DNA from: Sphagnum compactum
Taxonomy: Eukaryota > Bryophyta > Sphagnopsida > Sphagnales
NCBI GenBank assembly: GCA_965153455.1
Contig: OZ234502.1
Span: 13,361,495 to 13,425,494, forward strand
Direction of reading: 5' to 3'
Length of the DNA stretch: 64,000 bases
Each line of letters opens with the position of its first letter. Position 1 is the first letter of the stretch. The notes beneath the pieces were generated by a model. That model was not told where the DNA came from. It ran no database searches and worked only from the letters and a program-made list of their open reading frames with translations. Below are positions 35,090 through 47,096 of this stretch, piece after piece. The position numbers and the translations under genes were made by a program.

Positions 35090-37253
35090 TGTTTTTGTGG
35101 CTTCTGAAAGGTTTTCTTCTTTTGTTGTTGTCCGGTGTCAGAGGAGAGTGAGCTTGGTTTTGAAGCTCTTTTTGAAAACCGTGTTTTTGGAGCTTCCCAG
35201 TGTTTAAATGGACTTGTGACCAATTCCGAAGGTCCCAGAGCTCTTTAGATTCGCTGGATTACCCTGTCCTGCGCCTAGCGATGATCTGTGGCTACCGGAG
35301 CAGCCTGCAGCCACGAAGAAGAAGAAGAAGCAGCAGCAGCAGCAGCAGCAGTAGATCAAGTGAATATTCTGGTTTTGCAACATGTCTGTTTACGACTGAG
35401 GATGGCGGCCTGTGGAGGAGGAGCCAGACTTCGCAAATTTCGTGATTTCGGGCTGAATTCTTGGTGAGCAGGAAGGGTGGTTGCGGGGAGGACAGGAGGT
35501 GGCAATAAGAGGAAACAGTGAAGAATGGAGGAAAGAGGCTTGCTTGGACAAGGATTGTATTAGACAGTGGAGTAACGATCTGGTTCACAATTCTTCTTCT
35601 GGGTAGAAACCTTTGATAGAGTGAACCACCCATGTAGGGTGATCTGTCTTTAGATTTAGACATTGGGTCCCGGAGCAGCAGCATCAACCCAGCAGGTCAT
35701 CTGTCTTTAAATTGAGACATTGAGTCCAGGAGCAGCAGCATCAACCCAGCAGGTCATCTGTCTTTAGATTGAGACGTTGAGTACAGGAGCAGCAGCATCA
35801 ACCCAGCAGGTGATCTGTCGTTAGATTGAGACATTGGGTCCAGGAGCAACAGCAGCAGCATGAAGCAGGCATTGAATCGAGCTGCCAAGGAGATACGAAT
35901 TCCAGACCTATAGTGTACAGAAGAAAAGCCTGCTGAAAAAATTAATGGCCTCTTTCTTCTTCTTCTGAGTTTTATCTAGAACAGTGGAAAGGTCGTGGGG
36001 CAATGCACAGAAGAAGAAGAACAGGTGTGGGTGCTCTAAAGTGTTGAAAGGAAAGCCTAATATGGAAGCAGGAAAGTGAAGGGGTGCCAGTTGCTGCAGA
36101 AGGTGTCTTTGAGATATGAGGTATATCCTTTGCACACTGAAATCCTCGTACACCTCTCATTTGCTGCAATGCAAACCAAATGTAGGAGGAGACTGGAGTT
36201 AGATCTATATATTTTGGAAGCCTTCTTGATGGGTTGTACACGGTCAATGCTTTTGGGACTTCTGTTTGAATTATCCATCGCTTGTGTGAGGGTTTTGAGA
36301 CTGCCTATTGTAAAATATTCCTGGAATGTATACATACTATGTTGAGTTTTTCAGACACAAAATGATGTCCAGTGCTGGAAGTGATTTTCAGTGAGCAGAT
36401 CTCAACTTACGAATTGCTTTCTTCATCACCTGTGGATGCCCAGTTGTCTCCATGTTGCTGCAACTAGTGTTTTACTGCTCCTCAATCTTGAGCTTGTTGC
36501 TGTTGATGATTTTGATGTTTTTTTCTCATACATAATTATTGTGGGACTGAGGAGCAATATTGTAGTTCACTTCCTTGGATATGAATCATTTTGCAATCCC
36601 CAAGTGATTCACAGTTTTGGTTGCTGATGTTGGATAATCCATTGTGCTGTTGCTCAGTATTCAAACATGACACATGTATGTGCATGCTCATATGGTTTGT
36701 TTTTCACTAGGCAGAAAGAAATTTACTCTTTTGTGTTTGATTGTATATTTCAGATGTGGAACTCAAATAGGCTTTTTATGAGGACCTCATTCTTAGCTTT
36801 GGACTTATATCCCAGTCATAGGTGGCAGACTGTCTTAAATTAGCCCATTGAAATGGAATTGATGTTTTGTGTTTGCAGGACCCACCTGAACTGTGAACCA
36901 GAGTTTCTCAATTGACTCATCTTCATGGCAGACTCTGGTGGTACAGTCTCATTCTCATTCCAAATTCAGATTCTTATGGTTGATACCTAGTTTCTCTCTG
37001 CTGTCAGGATGGATTATGAACGGCTGAAATGGCTGTGCAAGTGGAAGAAGGATTATGATATGACATAGAATGTAATAAGCAATCTCCCATTGAAGCAACA
37101 AATGATATGACATTTGTTAGATGGCAGTCACTTCCATGATTCATATGGTGGTGCATTCTATTCTATCACCATACGCTTGTAACCCTGGTCATGTTGTTGA
37201 AGCTTGTTTTTTCTGGTTTCTGTGAAACAGGGTATGAGGTATATCAGGCAGGG
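33920..37253 (+). promoter_or_regulatory. Promoter, leader and upstream region of the U-box gene
   Basis: A pyrimidine-rich zone at 34080-34225 holds a (CT)n run (34119-34149) and CTCCT repeats, typical of plant 5' leaders. It is followed by a possible donor (CAAGAG|GTAAGA near 34278). The next 3 kb hold no long convincing coding exon. They contain a (GT)n run (about 35058-35095), an (AAG)n(CAG)n tract (about 35316-35352) and the 57-bp tandem repeat at 35639. The gene may therefore have a long, spliced 5' UTR, with an acceptor at 37230 just before the proposed start exon. This is inference from position and composition. Confidence 0.4.
35639..35866 (+). repeat. Minisatellite, 57 bp x 4
   Basis: Units start at 35639, 35696, 35753 and 35810, each with ATCTGTCTTTAGATTGAGAC and AGGAGCAGCAGCATCAACCC. 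The period is 19 codons, yet all six frames contain stops in the unit, so it is not coding. Confidence 0.95.
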
Positions 37254-40200
37254 ATGGACATTGCAGCACCACAGAGTCCTGTTGGCAAGCCTGCCCAGGT
37301 AGCAGCACCCTCCCTCCTCATTATCTTGTCCCTCCAAAATACTGGAGTTTTTTTTGGCAGATTGGGTCTTTGAGTGAGCAACTGTGAAGTCCAGTCCATG
37401 TTACTCTGAAGAGTATCTTGCAGATGTATCGTGTGTTTCAGAGGGTCATGACATTGTCAAACGTATGCAGGCAGTCGGTGAGTTCCTTAGTACCTACTTC
37501 TCATCCACCTCAAATGGGTCTAACTGAAAGGTTGTGAGCCCTTCTTGCAGCTACATGGAGAATTATGTGGACTGTTGGATGTTTTTGTCAAGCGTTTGCA
37601 AGGCTTGGGGCCTGCATTGGATGTGGAACGTACCCACTTTCAGAAGTCAGGTGTCCAAGCTCTCTGTGCACTGCAGCTGGCCATTGCCAAGGCTCGTTCC
37701 CTCCTCAATTACTGTGCAGATTCCAGCAAGCTCTACCTGGTAGACTTTATATCACTGTTTCCCCAGTCTCTATGGATCTCTGCGCTGTTCACATGATGAT
37801 CCTAGAAGGCATCAGTGACATAATATTGTCCACTATAGGATGTGGACTATCTTCAAAGCAACACTGGTTTCTTTTTCTTTGCATGATTTCCTTATTCATA
37901 GATCATTTGTCCACTTTCTGCTTGTAAAGTTGCCATTGATGATTACACAATTCTTTGATAGTGATCTCTTGAGTTGCTTAACTGCAGGCAATCAAGGGGG
38001 AGACTATGCTCTCACAATTTCACGCAGTGAAAAAAGGGTTGGAGGCTAGTCTCAGATGGATTTCAGTTCTGGTTTCCCAGGACCTTGCTGCTCAGGTTTG
38101 TCCCTTGGAGTTTCCCTGTGCTTTTTCTTCTGGGAGGATAACAAGACCAACAAGAAAACAAAGGAAAGAAGTGAGAGTCCAGGCAGAAAGAAAAGAGAGG
38201 AAATAAAGCAATGTACACAAGGATGAAATTGGAGATGGAAATCAACTGACACAAAACTATCTGTGCAGATTTCAGAGATTCAAGTGGAGTTGAGTCAAAC
38301 TCATTTCCAGCTGGATCCCATTGAGAAGCAAATTGGAGCAGACATCATTTCTTTGCTACTGCAGAAACAGAAAGGAGCACAATATGAGAACCCTCAGGCA
38401 GAGCAGGAGACATTCAGTCAGGTGGCCATCCAGCTGGGCTTGGTCACTGCTGATGCTATCCTGGTTGAAAAGCATGCCCTAAAGCGGCTTCTTGATAAAG
38501 CCCGGTATGAAGAAGACAGTAGGAAAGAAGCAGTTTCGCTCCACATATTGCAGTTAATGAAGAAATACAACAACGTTTTGCGAATGGAAAATGCCTTGCA
38601 AGTGGCAGGAGAATCTACAAGGTGGCCTGTTTCAGATCGGGGCTGGGGATCATCCAGCAAGCTCTTGGTTGGGGAAGGAATAGATGGTCAGGCATCCCCT
38701 TCCTTCCAATCCTACCTTCATTGTGCTGAATGTCATTGCTCAGAGTTTGGCTGCACCACCCCATCCATGGATAATCATAGTGAACAAGATTGTTCCAGTG
38801 CACCACAAACTCCAAGGACCACACCTTTGCCACCAGAGGAGCTGCGCTGTCCCATATCACTACAGCTTATGTCAGACCCTGTGATCGTTGCATCAGGCCA
38901 AACATATGAGCGAGTCTGCATTGAAAAGTGGTTCCAAGTAAGTAGTTTTAATCCAGATTGAGCTCTTGGTATTAACTTACTGCAGGACCCCTGTACCACA
39001 AGAGAGCAGTTTGCTTGCCAAATGATGATAGTGACAGCTTTGTTAAACTGGCTTCTGGATTGCTGCTGGATGTTTGACAGGAAGGTCATGTCACATGTTC
39101 GAAAACTCGGCAGAGGTTGTCCCACCTCAATCTTACTCCCAACTACTGTGTGAAGGGTCTAATTGCCAGCTGGTGTGAGGCCCATGACATAGGTGTCCCA
39201 GAACCACCTTCCCCACCCCCCTCCCCAGTCACTTCGTGGAGGTGGGAGCTCCTGTCCACCTCTGAGCTTGTCAAGGCAGGAAGTGAAGAGCAGCTAGAGG
39301 CAAGAGCAGCCATGGAGGATCAATTTCCTTCTGTTGACACCGAACATGAATCCAGTGGAAAGGAAAGTGCAAAGGTGCTTGAGGTCTCTGGTCAAGAACT
39401 TGATTGCAGGGTGGGATCTGGATGTATAAGAAATTCCAGGGATGTCTGTGACATTGGAATAGCACACGCATGTGTCCTGGCAGAGGGAGGTGCAGAAGTA
39501 AAGGAGCTAAGCGACAAGCAATGGTTGAAGCGATTTGATGAACTGGTGGCTGACCTCACTGCTGGGTCTCTGCACCTTTGCTGCCAAGCAGCCGAAGAAA
39601 TCCGAGTTCTAGCAAAGAGCAATGCAAAGGCACGGGCCCAAATTGGAGATGGAGGTGCCATTCCAGCACTCGTGGCATTTCTCCGGACAAGCATTAGTGT
39701 GGATGATCATAGAGCTCAGGAAGTGGGTGCTCTCGCACTTCTCAATGTTGCGATCAACAATGATAGGTAAGACTTGCTTTACTAGTTTTCTTTCAAATTC
39801 TGGGATAGAGAAAGAATGTGAATGTGAATAACACAGACCTCACAACAATTGCAAGGGTCTATGTGTTGTAATGTTGCCCATTTGATGGAACTAATTTTGC
39901 TACTTCTTCCTTCTGTCTAGGATTTGACCTGCTAATCATATCAGGCAGTGAGACTCAAGTCTACCATCTGTTAAAATCATGCAGTGATTAAAACTGATTC
40001 CTTCCTTTCCCTCCTTGCTTGGAAAACCATGTAGGAACAAGGCAGCTGTGGTTGCTGCAGGAGGAGTGCCCTTGTTCGTGGAGTTGCTGAAAGCTGAAGC
40101 AAGTCAAGCATCCAAAGAAGCTGTAGTAGCAGCACTGCTGACACTCTCCTGTTTGAATGAGAACAAAGCATGTATAGGTTCATCAGGAGCAATCCCACTG

Positions 40201-40854
40201 CTGGTGCAGCTGTTGATCTCAGGCTCAAACCAGGCAAGGAAAGATGCATTGATCACTTTATACAATCTAACTATATTTCTGGGTAACCGGTCCCGTGTTG
40301 TGCAGGCAGGTGCAATCCCCATTCTAGTTCATTTGCTAAGCCTCCGTAAGTTTGATCTTGTAGAGAAATGTGTGGCACTCCTATACAACCTGTCGTCCAT
40401 TGAGGAAGGCAGATCCACAATAGCAAAAACAGAGGGTGGTGTTGCTGTGCTTGCTGAGATTCTTGAGACGGGAAGTATCAAGGAAAAGGAGCATGCCGCA
40501 GCCACCCTACTGTTACTCTGTACTAATAGCTTGCAGCATAGCCAGTTAGTATTGTGTGAGGGTGTTATTCCTGCTCTTGTTTCACTCTCAGTGAGTGGGA
40601 ATCCAAGAGGTCAGGACAAAGCTCAAAGACTGCTGCAGCATTTCCGTGAGCAGCGGCAAAAGGAAACTATGCTATCACAGTCTGCTCCTCTAAGCACCTG
40701 TTCTGGGCAGAGCTTGGTCTCAGACGAGACTATGAAAAATAATGGCAGAAAGGAGGAGAAAAAAGATGAGAGCAGACGGATCCGCAAGTCCCGCTCAGGC
40801 TCTATTGGCTTCATGTGGAAGTCAAAAGTTTCTCTCCCACTGTACCCATGTTGA
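37254..40854 (+). CDS. PUB: U-box/ARM-repeat E3 ubiquitin ligase, PUB6/7/45 type
   Basis: Six exons: 37254-37298, 37551-37739, 37988-38095, 38269-38937, 39081-39766 and 40035-40854. Borders are GT-AG and phases fit, giving 838 residues. Plant U-box proteins bind an E2 enzyme through the U-box and substrates through ARM repeats, transferring ubiquitin in the cytosol or nucleus. Residues 16-290 form the plant U-box N-terminal helical domain ([16 protein letters not shown] onward). The U-box starts near residue 306 ([20 protein letters not shown], then [13 protein letters not shown]). A Pro/Ser linker follows, then ARM repeats at about 520-790 ([39 protein letters not shown]). The basic C-terminus [19 protein letters not shown] is, from memory, characteristic of the PUB6/7/45 clade. 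Exons 2-6 are secure. The first exon (15 residues) is tentative, chosen because it gives an ATG, a phase-0 donor and a family-like length. Confidence 0.9.
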
Positions 40855-43800
40855 AGAAAGCAAGAGACATGCATCAGGCGATGCATGTCTCTTATCGCAT
40901 AACTACTGAAACAGTTAAGTTTACTGTATATATGACCTTCCTTACACGCCTTTTCTTTTCCTGGATTCGTTGAATTCTTGTTGTTTGAAGCATGTACTTC
41001 CCATCTCTGTTTGATACAATTGGGCTATGTCCTTCCTTCACCCATTCAGCAACTTCCTACCATCTCGACATTTCAATACTCTTATCTTCATACATGTTGG
41101 CATGGAAATATAATAGTTACAACTTGTTATTCAACCATAACTAAACCAAACTCTCAAAAATACTTGTGAAACTACGTATACTTATAAATTGGTCAATTGA
41201 TTTACAAATGTTACATCTTCAATCGATTTACATCTTCATCTTCTTTTTTGTCTTCGTGTTTTATCGGTTTGCCTCATTAATAATCCCCATCAACTTAAAA
41301 ACCTTTGCTTTGATGTAAAAGCTTAGGAAATTGTCTCCCCATCATGATTGATTGGCTTTGCTCTTATGGCTATGTCCGGAATGAGATGTAACTTACAAAT
41401 GACTCAAAACATATAAATATGAAAAACCCTAAATTCCTACAACCACTAACATTGCATGTCGATTTGATGCACTATTGAGAGTTCCCACTTTCAATATGGT
41501 TATGTGATGTTTGTCATCACTTGACCATGTTCATTGTCATTTGAAAGTTGGCTTTTGGTCATAGCTTCACATTGGATATTGATCCAAATGCTTGCCATTA
41601 GGTCAACATTGCATGTCAATTTGACGCACTATTGAGAGTTCCCACTTTCAATATGGTTATGTGATGTTTGTCATTACTTGACCATGTTCACTGTCGTTTG
41701 AAAGTTGGCTTTTCGTCATAGCTTCACAATTGGATATTGATCCAAATGCTTGCTTGCCATTAGGTCAAAACATTATGTTAAATGAAGACATCGGCCATTA
41801 GGTCAAAACATTATGTTAAATGAAGACATTGGCATTTAACTTGAACTATTGAAAACACCATGTAACATTTTTATTTTTGGGGGGGGGGAGACACTAAATG
41901 TCAAAGTTTTACACCACTTGTGTCAAACAAGTTATTGTTTAAGGGGTGTTCAATGAGGGAACTTTTTTTCCCCCTTCTTTTATCACCTAAGTTTTTAACA
42001 TGCACATATTCAAACCACTATGAATTTAATTCTAATATTTTTTGTATTAGATTTTGATACTTTATATTTATTTAAAAATTTTAATTTTAGTATTTGATAA
42101 TAATAAAAAATTCTTGAAACATTCTTATACAAATTTGGATGCCATGATTATGAGTTCCAACTCAGAAAGACAACAAAATGGTTTGTTCTTTCAATGTCTA
42201 GGAGATCCCAACCACCCATGGTCAAGGGAAAAAACTTTGGATCAACCCAATGTTATATAATGTCAATTTGAAAATTCCATAATTAAATAGCATCCATACT
42301 TTCTTTTAAATATCCAAATAGATTGAATTCATTTGCATTGGCTCCTATTTTCATTATTTATTCTTTGGATTTATCTATAGTCTATTGGTTTCTAGCTATT
42401 CATATAAATCTTGTCATCATGTATGTATGTATGTATGTATGTGTATACATACCATTTGCTAAAATAACAACTTCACTCCTTTCCCCTACCCACCTACATG
42501 CAAAACCTTTATGATACCCTTTCGAAATCTCCACCTCCTAATTTACCCACTTTCTCACTTTTTCACATACTTTTTGAAACCTTTGTTTTCAAAGTGAAAC
42601 TTATTTTTTATAAATATTTATTTAATTATTAGAGTACATTCCATAATATTTTCAAATGCCCTGTCAAAATATCCCCTTCCTTTACCATTATATTTACCTC
42701 TGTTTCATGTATCCTTTGAAATCTTCCATTTCAAAATGAATCTTAAATCTTGAGTTTAAAAAATATTTAATTATTAAAGCCAATTTTTGGTGTGAAATTT
42801 TTCCAAAATGGGAATAATAATAATAACAATAATAATAGCAAGGGAATATTTTACTGAAGTGTTCCCATTTTTGAAAAATTCCAATTTTTGAAAGAATGTT
42901 TGAAAAAATATCATTACATTTGGCCTTTGATTTTAGTTTCATAGCATTTCAAACTAATCTTTTACAATATTTAGATATGTTTTAAAAACACGACATTGGT
43001 TTGAGTACATTCCATAATTTTTTCTAAATGCATAAATTATTTTAAATCATATATGCTATTTGGGATGTTGGTTGTTCCCATACATGTTACAATTAAGAAA
43101 GGGGAACAAACATCATGTTCATGCATGATAATTCCAAATGTTTGATCAAGTTTATACAAAAAAAAAGTTTTTGTTGTTTCATTTTATTTCGTCACCATAT
43201 TGACTTGTTTCAATTTCTTACACAATCATATTGAATTGTTATTTCAAATTTTATGATCATATTGAATTACTACTTTTTCAATTTCTTATTGAATTGTTCA
43301 AATTTCAATTTTTCATGACAAATCAAATAGTTGTTTCAATTTATCATTGAATTGGTGTTTCAATTCTCATGATCATATTCAATTGTTATTTCAATTCAAC
43401 ACAATTCCAATTCAAAAGCGCCTCATTAATTGCAAAGAATTTTATTCTTTGCAATTGGGTGTTTCATGTCACCTATTGCAAATAACAAAGTTCTCCAAAG
43501 CTAGTTGGTCACTTGTTCCAAAAAACAAGCTCTCAACAACTAGGTGCTTGATTATCATATCCTTGACACTTGGTGCAATTTTGGTAGTTGAGAAATTTAG
43601 CTTTACAATCCTCTCCAAGGATGAAAATCAACCAATATGCAAAAATCATTAAACCCTAAAACCTAAAACTTGTGACAAGAAAGCAAGGGGAATCAAGGGG
43701 GATTGAAGAATGTGGACCTAGCTCACAATTCCTAGCAAGTTATGCCACAAGAGAAAGTACACTGACTTAGTTTGCACTTGTAAGCAAGATTTGTGGCAAA

Positions 43801-45380
43801 GAGAAGTAGGCATAATGACCAACAACAATAAATTCACAAAAAAAAACCAACTCTTAAAAGATCTGAGAATTTTGCAATTGAGTTCACTAATGCAATCATC
43901 ATGCCTCACCTATTGCAAATAGCAAAACTCTTCACAACTATGTTCACATGAGCAATGATCACACATCACCTACTACATAGAACAAAACTCTTTACGACTA
44001 AGTGCTTGAGAGACTATTAAATGTCACCTATTGTAAATAACACAATTCTTTACAATTGCATATATCTTGTCACATATTGCATAGAACAAAGCTCCCTAAG
44101 TTGAGTTTTTGATCATTGGGTCCTTGACATCTAGTGCAAATAGAGCTTTCAATAACTCGATGATTGAGAAATTGAACTTGCAATTTTTCATTGAATTGAT
44201 GTTTCAATTCTCATATTGAATTGCTTTTTCAAATTTCATGATCATATTGATTTGTTGTTTTAATTTCTCAGATTGTTCAAGTTTCAATTTCTCGTGACCA
44301 TATTGAGTTGTTATTTCAATTTATCTTCAATTGGTGTTTCAATTTTCATGATTGCATTCAATTGTTGCTACAATTCAACACAAACATAATTCAAAGATTT
44401 CATAACATATATACCATGGACATGAAAATGCACATAACATGTACCTTTTCATGTCCATGTCGAGGGCTAATACATATTAGTTAATTAGGCTTGGAATAAG
44501 TGGGTATGAATAATATGGCAAATAGACAAACATACATCATGTTTTATTATATAGATTTACCTCGTTTTTACATACATTTTTAAAACATCATATTAAAAGT
44601 GAAGCTAAATATAACTTTCCTCCCAACCCCAAACACTACTCCATCAGGGTTGAGGTTACTGTCCATACAGAGAGAGTGATTGTTGTCCTACGTAGAATTT
44701 CTAATTAGCTTAGAATTAAAATGAATAACTAATTTTTGTTTGGAATTTTAGCTAGTCCAAGATACTTGTTAAATGTCCTTGCAAAACATGAAAATTTTGC
44801 ACAAATGTAAAAAATAAAAATGAAAAAGGAATATTTGATCACTTTCTTTTGAGAAAAATGTCATTAGATTTCCAAACATTATAAATTATCTTGTGACAAT
44901 GTTTTTGTTGGTTTTGGTTTGATAGCAATTCTTTCAATGTTTAAAATAGGTTCTTAGAAATTGTTGCCATATAATGTGAGATCCCCTTTCGGGTTCTTCA
45001 TAACTAATGTGATGTTAAAAAATGAAAATAACAATCATGACAAAATTCTCTTTTACAACAAAATGATGATGTAAATTTTTAAAAATATATATTTTATTTT
45101 TCCCCTAATTATCACCAATTAGTATGATTCTTTAAAACTTTTTTACTTTGTTCTTGACCTGTAGCCAAATTTGGCTAAATCCTCTTGTGAATGATGGCCA
45201 ACCCCACCTCCCTCACCAATTTGAAAAAGAAAAAAAAAGACTGGGAACTTGGAACTTGGAAGCGTGTTGTGTAGGGGAGTTGCGGTGGAGGTGTTGCTGC
45301 TGCTTCTGCGTTACTTACGTTCCGTGTTGCGCGCTTCCGACGTGATCGACCGCAGACCCTTGTTTGCACAACTTCCGCGG
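40855..45380. other. AT-rich intergenic region
   Basis: No gene seen. The first 100-200 bases are the likely 3' UTR of the U-box gene. The rest holds a 157-bp tandem duplication (41449-41766), an (ATGT)n run (about 42419-42441) and two zones (43200-43400 and 44180-44370) built from CATATTGAATTGTT and TTTCAATT blocks. A degenerate array of CACCTATTGCAAATAACAAA units lies between 43470 and 44100. Confidence 0.6.
41449..41766 (+). repeat. Tandem duplication, 157 bp x 2
   Basis: Copies start at 41449 and 41606 with ACATTGCATGTC and end CTTGCCATTAGGTCA. They are over 90% identical by eye, so relatively recent. A further 40-bp block (CATTAGGTCAAAACATTATG) is itself repeated twice immediately after. 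Confidence 0.95.
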
Positions 45381-45594
45381 ACTACAGCATTTCGAATCAA
45401 GCACTATAAATTGGTTGATTTTACACCTAGTTCATCATTCTCTAATCACTCAAGCTCAGCTTTCTGATTTGATTCCAGTCTTCGAGGTTGCCGATTCATC
45501 CACAAGAGAAATTAGCCAAATTTTCAAAGGGGGTCGAGTTTGGAGAATTTGACCTACTTACACTTGGGGGCAAGGATTTGTCTCCTTGTTGTTT

Positions 45595-45630
<36 letters not shown>

Positions 45631-45764
45631 ACGGGATTGGGTGCTTGGTTTGTTTTTTGAAGGACACCGACTGACAAAAAGATCGAGCGAAGGGAAGAGA
45701 GGAGTGGAGATTATTCAGCAAAACTACTTGTGATTCTAGAGTGCATAAATCGTGAGCATCGACG
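45381..45764 (+). promoter_or_regulatory. Leader of the ASR-like gene
   Basis: CACTATAAATTGG (about 45401-45413) is a plausible TATA element. It is followed by CT/CA-rich sequence and a (GA)n run at 45597-45629, about 135 bp before the ATG. Placement suggests transcription begins around 45430-45450. Not demonstrated. Confidence 0.45.
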
Positions 45765-47096
45765 ATGTCGCGCCTTCATAACCTTCGTCTTCAAAGACAA
45801 GCTGCTCGTGCTCCAGCTTACTACCCTCTCGCGCCTGGCTATGGAGCTGCACCCCCAGCCTCCGGCCCTTACTACCCGGCCGCAGGGCCGTACTATGGCG
45901 GAAATTCACTGATGATGATGCAGCCGGTTCAAGGGTTGGGTGGTGCTCCGGGGATGTACCCAGATCAGCAGTATCAGAATCTGCAGGCGGAAGAGCACAG
46001 GCATAAACAGAATGAACATAGGGTCGAAATGGGAGCTTTGGGAACTGCGGCTTTTGCTGCTGTGAGTTTATCATCCTTACTACTGATCTGCAATTCTTCT
46101 TCTCATGGACAAAAAGGTTCACGGCCCAATGGCACATTCTCTTGTTTCCAGGAGTCTAGTATTCTGTTCCTTTCAAAACACTAACTAACTGTAGACTAAG
46201 AGCATCTTTCAATCAGGCTGCTGGGAACACAAATTTTGTGATCATAGCCGCTTTCCATTATGTTTTTTGAACTAGTTGTGCTCACAGCCTTGTCCCAGCA
46301 CTACCGGTCAAACATTGAGCAATTGCAGGAGCTGTGCGAGCTGGGAGTCTCACTCTGATTCACCAAACAGTCACCTCTCTCCTTTTTTCATAAGAACATG
46401 AGTTTCCAGACTTCCTACTATAATTAATTACATATTTTCAATGCATTTGCAGCTTTCCAATGCAAATCAGTCGGTCTTAACAGCAAGAATGTCAGTGACT
46501 TTCAATTAGGCTGCTGTGTTTGCTGTGATCACAGCAGCCTAATGGAAAGAGACCCTGATTAGGTCAAGAATTTTGTTATGGTGGTCTTCTCAGTTTATTC
46601 TTCAATAGTTTCTCACAGATTGATTACTGGTCTTCTCTTTCTTAATTTTTTGCAACAGTACGAAAAACATCAAGAGAAAGTGGATCCTGTGCATGCTCAG
46701 AGACATCACATGGAAGCGCAAGCTGCTGAGGCAGCAACTCTGGGACTTGGTGTGTATGCCCTATATGAGCATCATGAGGCTCACAAAATGCACAAAGCTG
46801 AGAAGCATGAGAAGCATCATCACAAGCATGACCATTATTGGGAACACACTTCAGGAACACATTGGGAACCCATTGGGAACATGGTGGGAACAAAGGAAAA
46901 AAGAAAAAAAAAATCCTCCCCCCACGCAAAACTTAAAAGAAAAAAAAAAAAAACAAGGTACTTGGAGTGCATGCTGAGCCCTCCCATTTGGCTGCATGAA
47001 ATTTTCTATTTCCAAAACTGTTTGTCATTTTTGGCCTCGGCTAAACCCCCAATTATAAACTGGGGGTACTTATTTATTCGGGTATTTTTCAATTGA
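45765..47096 (+). CDS. ASR: ASR-like ABA/WDS-domain protein
   Basis: Two exons, 45765-46061 and 46659-47096, join in phase 0 and encode 244 residues. ASR proteins are small hydrophilic, His-rich, zinc-binding, partly disordered proteins induced by abscisic acid, drought and ripening. They act as chaperones and DNA-binding factors. Residues 1-70 are Pro/Tyr/Gly-rich (AYYPLAPGYGAAPPASGPYY). The ABA/WDS region lies at about 75-159: EEHRHKQNEHRVEMGALGT, then YEKHQEKVDPVHAQRHHMEA, a short apolar helix (AATLGLGVYALYEHHEAH) and a His/Lys-rich end (EKHEKHHHKHDHY). ASR proteins normally stop about there. Here the frame continues 85 residues through GGGAAC-type repeat DNA and an A-rich stretch, so the tail may be acquired or unspliced sequence. 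The start follows a GA-rich leader. Confidence 0.82.
46198..46562. mobile_element. Possible MITE in the ASR intron
   Basis: The two ends resemble each other in inverted orientation: CTTTCAATCAGGCTGCTG at about 46206-46223 and the complement of CTTTCCATTAGGCTGCTG at about 46533-46550. The right side also folds on itself, with perfect 14-bp arms (ATTAGGCTGCTGTG at 46505-46518 and its complement at 46530-46543). No target duplication is clear. Confidence 0.4.

Noticed and set aside
34696-35223. 175-codon minus-strand ORF
   Set aside because: It is driven by T-rich and (GT)n simple sequence (THTHTHTHT, poly-Lys). No domain.
39392-39694. 100-codon minus-strand ORF within the U-box gene
   Set aside because: A shadow of the ARM-domain exon in the opposite strand.
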